Of a stretch of DNA of 5,158 nucleotides, positions 1-5,158 are shown one piece after another (position 1 is the stretch's first letter; the number at the start of each line of letters is the position of its first letter). The notes below the pieces were generated by a model. The model was not told where the DNA came from. It did no database searches and saw only the letters and a program-made list of their open reading frames with translations. Both the position numbers and the translations under genes were made by a program. The stretch comes from Nocardioidaceae bacterium (lineage in GTDB: Bacteria; Actinomycetota; Actinomycetes; Propionibacteriales; Nocardioidaceae), in NCBI GenBank assembly GCA_013693815.1, contig CP059259.1:3001430-3006587 (forward strand), written 5' to 3'.

Positions 1-1770
1 GGCGCGTACGTGATCACCTGGCAACACTGGAGGAAGGTCTCGCTGAGGCCTGACCAGTCCGGTGGACCGCTCTCGTTCACCCGTCCTCTTGCCTGGCGGC
101 TGGCGAGCCGTCGTCACACCGGTCGCATCTGGCACCGCAATAAAGGGCTGACCGATACCGAGCGGGAGGTACTGGATGCCGTGCACCAGCTCACCGGGGG
201 TGAGCGCCGCGCACTGTTGTTGTTCGAAGTGGCCGAAGTTCCCCTGGCCGCCGGCGCCCGCGAACTCGCCATCACCCAGGACGTCGCCACCCGACGCCAT
301 GCCAAAGCGCGGCTCGAGCTCACCGAACGGCTGGGCGAGGGTTACCAGGAAAAGCTGCGAGCACTGTCCGGGGCCGCATCTCGAGCTCGGCTTCCGCGTA
401 CCCAAACGGTGCAGCGTCATGGCCGAGACCGACGCCGAGTCACCGCAGTGGCCGCTGTCGCGGTCGCGATCGCACTGACCGTGGCAATGGGCGCCGTCGC
501 CCATGAACCGGGCGAGGACCGCGACACCACAGCGCGTTCCGTGCTCCCCCAGCAGCCCAAGGCCCCGGCAGCACGTACACCCGAGTTGCCGAGCACCCGA
601 CCCGACCAGCTTCTTCAGCCCGATGACCTGGCGACCTTGCCGCCGACCACTTCCTGGGTGAGTGAGCGAACCGACCCCAACACCGGCGGGGACGGGATCA
701 ACATGATCTGCCAGACCAAACGATTCGCGGATCGCAACGGGCTCTCAGCCCTGGTTCGCACCTTCACGGCAAAAGGGAAGCCGGCGCGAGAGGCGCTGCA
801 AACGGTGGAGATATCCCGCAACGAGCGCGCCGCCCAGCGCGCCTACAACACCACGATCCGGTGGTTCGCCCGCTGCCAAGAACCTCGCTTGCAACTACTG
901 CACACCTACCGAGTCGGCAACGTGGGTGATGAGGCGACGCTATTGCGGGTACGGACCGGTGGACCTCCACTGCGCGGCTATGACATCGGCATCGCTCGAG
1001 CCGGCGACACCACGACCACAGTGATGATGCAGACCACGCGAGGGCCGGCCATCCGCCCCGCCAGGTTCGCCCAGATCTTGAGTGAGGCGACGCTCCGGCT
1101 GTGCCCGAGCCCAGGCCCAACCCCAGTTACCAGCCAAGACCCCTCGGCTGATGCCTCCCCCGACATGTCGCTCGGTCCCGCTTGCGCGGGCAAGCCCACC
1201 CTCGAAGCGACGGCTCCACCGGCAACGGGAGAGGAGCCGGGTTTCCTCTCCACCATCGACCTGCCACCCGCGGGCAGGGTGCAAAACCCGTGGGTGGGGG
1301 TGCCGTCGGTCAATGCGCTCGGCAAGGTCGACCGGACCACTCGCTGCGATCGGGCGAACTTCCGCAGAGCCGGAGCCACCAAAGCTCGCTCACGGACCTG
1401 GCTGGTGCCGGAGGACAAAGACCTCCCGCAGACGTTCGGGCTCACCCAGACCTTCGGGAAGTTCCGCACGGAGAAGGCAGCCAAGCGCTTCCTGCAGCGG
1501 GTACGCGCCAGCGTCGCCGGTTGCGAGGACCGCGAGCTGACGCTCGAGGTCCATGACATCTACTCCCGCAACTCCGAGCGCGATCAGGTTTCGGCCTGGA
1601 AGTTCGAGAACAAGGTTTCCGACAAGGTGACCGTGCCGATCCGGGTCGGTTTCGCGCGGTCCGGAAATGGTGGCCAAGGTGGTGTTCTTCCCGGCAAGGG
1701 CGCCGACGTCGGCCGACCAAGCTTTCAGCAGCTATTGCATCGCGCAGCCGACCGGCTGCGCGAGCTGTAA
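1..1770 (+). CDS. ECF (SigE-like) sigma factor module fused to a TM helix and two extracytoplasmic sensor-like domains, 5'-partial
   Basis: The frame is open to base 1, so the start lies upstream. The GTG at 10 falls inside the sigma-like region and is unlikely to be the true start. Counting from that GTG (586 residues), residues 1-12 (ITWQHWRKVS) resemble the end of sigma region 2, and 22-40 (RPLAWRLASRRH) the segment that follows it in SigE-family ECF factors. Residues 47-108 look like region 4, with a helix-turn-helix around ARELAITQDVATRRHAKARL. A basic stretch (137-143) precedes one hydrophobic helix (about 144-164), predicting the sigma part inside and the rest outside. After a Pro-rich linker come two similar domains (about 205-365 and 411-586) with Cys234/289 and Cys446/505, plus Cys365 and Cys392; the cytoplasmic part shown has no Cys. 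The outer domains loosely recall PknH-type sensor domains. Inferred role: membrane-tethered transcription regulator responding to an outside signal. The target and ligand are unknown. It converges on sucD. Confidence 0.72.
   Translation, partial: GAYVITWQHWRKVSLRPDQSGGPLSFTRPLAWRLASRRHTGRIWHRNKGLTDTEREVLDAVHQLTGGERRALLLFEVAEVPLAAGARELAITQDVATRRHAKARLELTERLGEGYQEKLRALSGAASRARLPRTQTVQRHGRDRRRVTAVAAVAVAIALTVAMGAVAHEPGEDRDTTARSVLPQQPKAPAARTPELPSTRPDQLLQPDDLATLPPTTSWVSERTDPNTGGDGINMICQTKRFADRNGLSALVRTFTAKGKPAREALQTVEISRNERAAQRAYNTTIRWFARCQEPRLQLLHTYRVGNVGDEATLLRVRTGGPPLRGYDIGIARAGDTTTTVMMQTTRGPAIRPARFAQILSEATLRLCPSPGPTPVTSQDPSADASPDMSLGPACAGKPTLEATAPPATGEEPGFLSTIDLPPAGRVQNPWVGVPSVNALGKVDRTTRCDRANFRRAGATKARSRTWLVPEDKDLPQTFGLTQTFGKFRTEKAAKRFLQRVRASVAGCEDRELTLEVHDIYSRNSERDQVSAWKFENKVSDKVTVPIRVGFARSGNGGQGGVLPGKGADVGRPSFQQLLHRAADRLREL
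439..501 (+). other. Transmembrane helix coding segment of the sigma fusion protein
   Basis: Residues about 144-164, counted from the GTG at 10, form an uninterrupted run of Ala, Val, Ile, Leu, Thr, Met and Gly. It follows directly after the basic cluster RHGRDRRR. By the positive-inside rule, the N-terminal sigma-like part is cytoplasmic and the C-terminal 420 residues are outside. The segment is internal, so it should act as a single-pass anchor (type II orientation) and not as a cleaved signal peptide. Confidence 0.75.
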
Positions 1771-1872
1771 CGTCCGACGAGTCAACAGGTATGCCCGAAC
1801 CGCGGCAGCGCTACCAACCGCACCGCGGAGCGGTCGACCACACGCGAAGCCTGCTGGCCAGCGACCCGCCAC
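1771..1872. other. Convergent intergenic gap with small inverted repeats
   Basis: This non-coding stretch lies between the stop of the sigma fusion gene and the sucD terminator hairpin. It holds a short perfect hairpin, ACCGC-GGA-GCGGT (1822-1834), about 50 bases after the rightward gene's stop, and a 10-bp palindrome GCTGGCCAGC (1853-1862). Either could help 3'-end formation of the rightward transcript, but both are short enough to arise by chance in GC-rich DNA. I see no coding signal here. Confidence 0.35.
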
Positions 1873-1910
1873 AGATCCTGAGGGTGGGCGTCAGCCCGCC
1901 GTCAGGATCT
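1873..1910 (-). terminator. Long hairpin over the sucD stop codon, probable sucCD terminator
   Basis: AGATCCTGA (1873-1881) and TCAGGATCT (1902-1910) are perfect 9-bp inverted arms. After one mismatch (1882/1901), seven more pairs (1883-1889 with 1894-1900, one of them a G-T pair) close a 4-base loop. The structure includes the last six sense codons and the TGA of sucD. No T-run follows the stem on either strand, so this would be a U-tract-free terminator of the kind often proposed in actinobacteria. It sits between two convergent genes and could stop transcription from both sides. The fold is seen directly; termination is inferred. Confidence 0.55.
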
Positions 1911-2799
1911 CCCGCATCAACGCGGCGGTTTCCGACGGAGTCTTGCCGACCTTCACCCCGACCGCCTCGAGGGCTTCCTTCTTGGCCTGGGCAGTACCCG
2001 AGGAACCGGACACGATCGCGCCGGCGTGACCCATGGTCTTGCCCTCGGGCGCGGTGAAACCGGCAACGTAGCCCACCACGGGCTTGGTGATGTGCGCCTT
2101 GATGTAGTCGGCGGCGCGCTCCTCGGCGTCACCACCGATCTCGCCGATCATCACGATCGCCTTGGTCTCCGGGTCGTCCTCGAATGCCTGCAGCGCGTCG
2201 ATGTGGGTGGTGCCGACGATCGGGTCTCCACCGATGCCGATGGCGGTCGAGAACCCGAAGTCGCGCAACTCGTACATCATCTGGTAGGTCAGCGTGCCCG
2301 ACTTCGAGACCAAGCCGACCGGGCCTTTGCCCGCGATGGTGTGCGGCGTGATGCCGGCCAAGGACTCACCTGGGGTGATGATGCCGGGGCAGTTGGGACC
2401 GATCATGCGGGTGCCGGCGGTGTTGGCGGCACTTTGCAGGTAGCTCCACACCTCGGCAGTGTCCTGGACAGGCACGCCTTCGGTGATCACGACCAGCAGG
2501 CCGATGCCTGCATCGATCGCCTCGATGCAGGCGGCCTTGGTGAACGCCGGCGGCACGAACGCGACCGATACGTCGGCACCCGTTTGGCTCATCGCCTCGG
2601 CAACCGTGCCGAACACTGGCAGCACCACGTCGTTGCCGTCGTGGTCCTTGTGGGTGACGGTGGTACCCGCCTTGCGGGCATTGACCCCGCCGACGATGTT
2701 GGTGCCCGAGTCGATCATCAGCGCGGTGTGCTTGGCACCCATCCCGCCGGTGATGCCCTGGACGATGACCTTGGAGTCCTTGTTCAAGTAGATAGACAC
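1891..2799 (-). CDS. sucD: Succinyl-CoA synthetase (ADP/GDP-forming) alpha subunit
   Basis: SucD carries the CoA-binding site and the phosphorylated histidine of succinyl-CoA synthetase, a cytoplasmic TCA-cycle enzyme that converts succinyl-CoA, phosphate and NDP to succinate, CoA and NTP. The 302-residue product is about the normal family length (E. coli SucD is about 289). Visible motifs are the N-terminal Rossmann-type CoA-binding loop GITGGMG (15-21), [12 protein letters not shown] (134-145), SKSGTLTYQ (165-173), [10 protein letters not shown] (188-197), EIGGDAEE (220-227) and GHAGAIV (257-263), which holds the phosphohistidine, His258. The start is GTG; the reading [19 protein letters not shown] matches the usual SucD N-terminus, and AAGGAAG lies 8 bases upstream, overlapping the sucC stop. 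The 13-base gap from sucC indicates cotranscription and probable translational coupling. The gene is complete with nothing abnormal. Its last codons form one arm of the terminator hairpin. Confidence 0.98.
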   Translation of the reverse strand: MSIYLNKDSKVIVQGITGGMGAKHTALMIDSGTNIVGGVNARKAGTTVTHKDHDGNDVVLPVFGTVAEAMSQTGADVSVAFVPPAFTKAACIEAIDAGIGLLVVITEGVPVQDTAEVWSYLQSAANTAGTRMIGPNCPGIITPGESLAGITPHTIAGKGPVGLVSKSGTLTYQMMYELRDFGFSTAIGIGGDPIVGTTHIDALQAFEDDPETKAIVMIGEIGGDAEERAADYIKAHITKPVVGYVAGFTAPEGKTMGHAGAIVSGSSGTAQAKKEALEAVGVKVGKTPSETAALMREILTAG

Positions 2800-2814
2800 A
2801 GCCCTGTCTTCCTT
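2800..2814 (-). promoter_or_regulatory. sucD ribosome binding site in the sucC-sucD junction
   Basis: Read on the - strand, AAGGAAG (2814 to 2808) lies 8 bases before the sucD GTG and overlaps the last two bases of the sucC TAA stop (2815-2813). It fixes GTG at 2799 as the sucD start. Because the terminating ribosome on sucC covers this site, translational coupling between the two subunits, which assemble in a 1:1 ratio, is likely. Confidence 0.75.
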
Positions 2815-3985
2815 ACTTCGCCGCGTTCGCGAGTTCGGCGGCCTTGTCGGCCGCGCCGTCCATCGTGTCGACCATGGTCACCAGCGGATGGTTACGCTCA
2901 GTGAGGATGCGCCGACCCTCGTCGACGTTGTTGCCGTCCAGGCGTACGACCAGGGGCTTGCTTGCCTCATCCCCGAGGATGTCGAGCGCACCGACGATGC
3001 CGTTGGCGACCTCGTCACAGGCGGTGATGCCGCCGAAGACGTTCACGAAGACAGCCTTGACCTGCGGATCGTGCAAGATCACGTCGAGTCCGTTGGCCAT
3101 CACTTGGGCGTTCGCACCACCGCCGATATCGAGGAAGTTGGCGGGCTTGACACCGCCGTGGTTCTCACCGGCATAGGCGACGACGTCCAGCGTGCTCATC
3201 ACCAGGCCGGCGCCGTTGCCGATGATGCCCACCTGCCCATCGAGCTTGACGTAGTTGAGGCCGAGGTCCTTGGCCTTGGCCTCCAGCGGGTCGGCCTCCT
3301 CGCGGATCTCGAAGGCCTCGTGATCGGGGTGGCGCACCTCCGAAGCATTGTCGTCCAGCGAGATCTTGCCGTCGAGTGCCTCGAGCTTGTCGCCGGCCAG
3401 CCGCGCCAGCGGGTTGACCTCGACGAGGGTGGCGTCTTCCTCGGCGAACACCTGGTAGAGCTTCTGAATCATCTCCACGGCCTGCTCGAAGACCGGCTCG
3501 GGGAACTTGGCCTCGGTCGCGATCGCGCGCGCCTTGGCCTCGTCGACGCCGGCACCGGGGTCGATGCCGATCTGCTTGACCGCGTCGGGGTTGGTCTTGG
3601 CGACCTCCTCGATCTCCACGCCGCCCTCGACCGAGGCAATGCACAGGTACTGGCGGTTGGAGCGATCGAGCAGGAAGGAGAAGTAGTACTCCTCCTCCGG
3701 CGGGGTTGCCGGAGTCACCAGCACGCGGTTGACCCGCAGCCCCTTGATCTCCATCCCGAGGATGTTCGAGGCGTGCTCGAAGGCCTCTTCGGGCGTCTTG
3801 GCCAGCTTGACACCGCCGGCCTTGCCACGGCCGCCGGCCTTTACCTGGGCCTTGATCACGGTCACGCCGCCGAGCTGCTCAGCAGCGGCCTTGGCTTCCT
3901 CAGCCGTCTCGACGACCACGCCGAGCGTTGTCGCGACACCGTGCTTGGCGAAGAGCTCCTTCGCTTGGTACTCCATCAGGTCCAC
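2813..3985 (-). CDS. sucC: Succinyl-CoA synthetase (ADP/GDP-forming) beta subunit
   Basis: SucC binds the nucleotide and Mg2+ and pairs with SucD in the substrate-level phosphorylation step of the TCA cycle. The 390-residue product has the standard length (E. coli SucC 388). An ATP-grasp domain covers about 1-230, with EYQAKELF near the start, the nucleotide-binding segment [15 protein letters not shown] (45-59), the [11 protein letters not shown] strand (98-108), EVNP with metal-ligand Glu189, and DGK around Asp205. The C-terminal ligase/CoA-type domain shows [15 protein letters not shown] (253-267), DIGGGA (286-291) and NVFGGI (315-320). The predicted start is GTG at 3985, giving [12 protein letters not shown], which aligns with the M-x-L-x-EYQAK start of homologues. 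An ATG three codons later (3976) is the alternative. Upstream of the GTG only a weak AGGCAG is seen, so the initiation signal is poor. It is first in the sucCD operon and divergent from the M23 gene. Confidence 0.98.
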   Translation of the reverse strand: MDLMEYQAKELFAKHGVATTLGVVVETAEEAKAAAEQLGGVTVIKAQVKAGGRGKAGGVKLAKTPEEAFEHASNILGMEIKGLRVNRVLVTPATPPEEEYYFSFLLDRSNRQYLCIASVEGGVEIEEVAKTNPDAVKQIGIDPGAGVDEAKARAIATEAKFPEPVFEQAVEMIQKLYQVFAEEDATLVEVNPLARLAGDKLEALDGKISLDDNASEVRHPDHEAFEIREEADPLEAKAKDLGLNYVKLDGQVGIIGNGAGLVMSTLDVVAYAGENHGGVKPANFLDIGGGANAQVMANGLDVILHDPQVKAVFVNVFGGITACDEVANGIVGALDILGDEASKPLVVRLDGNNVDEGRRILTERNHPLVTMVDTMDGAADKAAELANAAK

Positions 3986-4105
3986 AAGATCTGCCTGTCT
4001 GCTCGGTCGGTTCCCACTCGCAAAGCGCCGGCCACGATCAAAGAGTGGCGAACAACACAGGAGTTGGGCATACCCGATGAAGACTAAGCCCGTCGCCCGG
4101 ACACG

Positions 4106-4161
4106 GCTACGTCATGCTCGTCACATCTGCCTGATCCGCGACCTGAGCCAGGCTCCGTAGC
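4106..4161. repeat. Inverted repeat with nested hairpin, function unknown
   Basis: Outer arms GCTACG (4106-4111) and CGTAGC (4156-4161) are exact reverse complements. The near-palindrome GAGCCAGGCTC (4145-4155) abuts the right arm and could form its own small stem. If transcribed leftward it would lie about 120 bases before the sucC start, within a possible sucCD leader. The arms are short, so chance is a real alternative, and no known riboswitch consensus is matched. Confidence 0.25.
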
Positions 4162-4200
4162 AACCCAGAGGGAAACCAAGGAGAAGAAATCCGGGCCTCT

Positions 4201-4230
4201 TTGATCGCAGCGGCGCCCGTCCAGTAGTGT
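4201..4230 (+). promoter_or_regulatory. Candidate sigma-A-type promoter for the M23 peptidase gene
   Basis: TTGATC (4201-4206) and TAGTGT (4225-4230) are separated by 18 bases and resemble actinobacterial housekeeping -35 and -10 boxes (TTGAC-like, TA-N3-T). Transcription would start near 4236-4238, giving an untranslated leader of about 47 bases before the GTG at 4285. This is a consensus match by eye only. Confidence 0.4.
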
Positions 4231-4284
4231 CAGGACCTCCACGTCAGTATCTCGGGGTCAGACCAACTGGGGGTTGGAAGAACC

Positions 4285-5158
4285 GTGGCAGGTCGCCGCG
4301 CCGCAGGGCGCGATGCCGGTGCGCGTCGCCAAGACGTTGCCACCACATCTCGGGCGACCCCAATGCGGGCAAACGCAAAGCCGTCAAGTCACGCTCCAAG
4401 CCACTCTCCTCTGGTCCCCGCCAGCCCCTCGAGTCCCACCGGACCCAGACCGCCGCTCGTGCTACCGCGCCACAGGACCAGCAGCAATCCGGCGGTCGGC
4501 GCAAGGCGGTCACCCACCGCACCACCCGGTCACGCGGACTGGCCTTCAGGTTTCCCCTGCCCTCGAAGCTGCCGTCCCTTCCAGCCCTGATCGGCAGCGC
4601 GGCCGTCGTCGTCGCAGCCACTGGAGCTCTGACCGTGACTCAGGCGCCGACAGCGACCTTGGCATCCGGCACCGTGCAGAGTCTGGCCGGCGTGGCCAAC
4701 GCGCTCAATGGCGCCAGCGGCGTCGGCTCCAGCAATCCGCTGCGTGACCGGAAACTGGCCGTCTCCCGTGACGCCGCCCGCGCCGACAGTGACGAGGCTG
4801 AGCGCGACAAGCTGCTGCTAGAGGCAGAGCAGCAGGACGAGGAGTTCCAGCAGGCCATCGAGAACCTCGCCGCCCGCTCCGAGGCGCATGCCGCAGAGGT
4901 AGCCAAGAATGCCTGGAAGATCCCAGTGACTCCGGGTGTGTACCGCCTCACCGCGGGGTTCGGTCAGTGCAGCGGGCTGTGGTCGCACTGCCACACCGGC
5001 CTGGACTTCGCTGCCCCCAGCGGCACCTCGATCTTCTCGGTCGCCAACGGCGTCGTGGTCTCGACCGGCTACGACGGCGCTTACGGCAACAAGACGATCA
5101 TCCAGTTGGAGGATGGCACCGAGATCTGGTACTGCCACCAGAGCTCGATCCTGGTCTC
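4285..5158 (+). CDS. Membrane-anchored M23 (LytM-type) metallopeptidase, 3'-partial, with apparent N-terminal frameshift
   Basis: M23 enzymes are zinc endopeptidases that cut peptidoglycan cross-bridges or stems; some are inactive activators. The clear coding frame has codons starting at positions divisible by 3. It runs from about 4362 to the right edge: a basic, Gln/Ser-rich inner segment, a hydrophobic helix (4581-4637, PALIGSAAVVVAATGALTV), a charged coiled coil (about 4767-4910), then the M23 fold from AWKIPV (4911). Visible active-site residues are the zinc ligands His (4992-4994) and Asp (5004-5006) of HTGLD, and the His of WYCHQ (5136-5138). The HxH motif lies beyond the window. Two Cys (4968-4970, 4989-4991) flank the loop before HTGLD and may form a disulfide. 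This frame has no ATG/GTG/TTG after 4227 until 4635. A start at GTG 4285 (with GGAAGA upstream) or ATG 4313 needs a one-base shift near the C-run 4358-4361; GTG 4227 without a shift gives an atypical Arg/Cys-rich N-terminus. Divergent from sucCD. Confidence 0.85.
4767..4910 (+). other. Coiled-coil stalk coding segment of the M23 peptidase
   Basis: About 48 residues between the membrane helix and the M23 fold are rich in Asp, Glu, Arg, Lys, Ala, Leu and Gln, with no Pro or Gly. Hydrophobic residues recur at heptad-like spacing (LLLEAEQQDEEFQQAIENL). In M23 cell-wall enzymes such helices commonly position or gate the catalytic domain. The helix is inferred from composition only. Confidence 0.6.

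Larger units (their letters stand above)
3986..4284. other. Divergent intergenic region between sucC and the M23 peptidase gene
   Basis: This spacer of about 299 bases must carry the leftward sucCD promoter and the start signals of the rightward peptidase gene. I could support only a rightward promoter candidate (4201-4230). No convincing -35/-10 pair was found for sucC on the - strand. The region also holds the inverted pair GCTACG (4106-4111) and CGTAGC (4156-4161), which encloses an adjacent near-palindrome GAGCCAGGCTC (4145-4155), and the direct repeat CGTCA (4110-4114 and 4119-4123). A structured leader or regulator site is possible but unproven. Confidence 0.5.

Noticed and set aside
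10..12. GTG at 10 as the true start of the sigma fusion gene.
   Set aside because: The frame is open to the window edge and the codons before it (GAY) continue the sigma region 2-like reading, so the gene most likely begins outside the window.
978..1559. - strand ORF of 193 codons inside the sigma fusion gene.
   Set aside because: It overlaps the coding region of a protein with coherent domain structure and has a low-complexity product and no ribosome site evidence.
2026..2904. Long + strand ORF (292 codons) opposite sucD.
   Set aside because: It is an antisense shadow of sucD, produced by the high GC content and codon periodicity. Its Asp/Gly/His/Val/Leu-rich product has no recognisable domain, while the opposite strand encodes a fully conserved enzyme.
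2888..4087. Long + strand ORF (399 codons) opposite sucC.
   Set aside because: It is an antisense shadow of sucC, with low-complexity composition and no family motif.
4081..4110. Leftward promoter for sucCD using TAGTCT on the - strand as a -10 box.
   Set aside because: No acceptable -35 box lies at a 16-19 base spacing; the nearest TGACG-like element is about 22 bases away.
4130..4284. Possible c-di-AMP (ydaO-type) riboswitch upstream of the M23 gene, prompted by fragments such as AACCCAGAG and GGAAACC.
   Set aside because: Such riboswitches often precede cell-wall hydrolase genes in actinobacteria, but the hallmark 3' motif (CAGCTAAC followed by GTAGGCG) is absent. The putative promoter would also lie downstream of the fragments.
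4274..4747. ORF of 157 codons in another + frame across the M23 N-terminus.
   Set aside because: After about 4362 this frame runs out of phase with the clear M23 coding frame and yields an Arg/Gln/Ser-rich product. Only its first part could matter, as one possible upstream piece of the frameshifted peptidase gene.

Overview
The window is high-GC DNA with GTG starts, GC-rich third codon positions and gene families typical of Actinobacteria. The C-terminal part of the M23 peptidase, the SigE-like sigma regions and the SucCD sequences suggest the order Propionibacteriales, with a Nocardioides-like organism as the best guess. No mobile element, tRNA, rRNA or CRISPR array is visible.

Layout: (1) 1-1770, + strand: the 3' portion of a gene whose product joins an ECF (SigE-like) sigma-factor module, one transmembrane helix and two similar cysteine-containing extracytoplasmic domains. 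Its reading frame is open to the left edge, so the true start lies outside. (2) 1771-1890: a convergent intergenic gap ending in a strong hairpin that also covers the sucD stop codon. (3) 1891-3985, - strand: a compact sucC-sucD operon encoding both subunits of succinyl-CoA synthetase. (4) 3986-4284: a divergent spacer with a plausible rightward promoter and some inverted repeats. (5) About 4285-5158, + strand: a membrane-anchored M23 (LytM-type) metallopeptidase cut off by the right edge. Its N-terminal coding region appears to contain a one-base frameshift.

The sucCD genes are core TCA-cycle genes: SucC (ATP-grasp, beta) and SucD (CoA-binding and phosphohistidine, alpha) form one enzyme that couples succinyl-CoA and succinate interconversion to nucleoside triphosphate synthesis. 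The flanking genes both concern the cell envelope: one may be a membrane-tethered transcription regulator with an outside sensor, the other a peptidoglycan hydrolase. Nothing in the sequence shows that they act together. The most unusual item is the sigma-TM-double-sensor fusion. The rest is ordinary core genome, and I see no convincing new multi-gene system.
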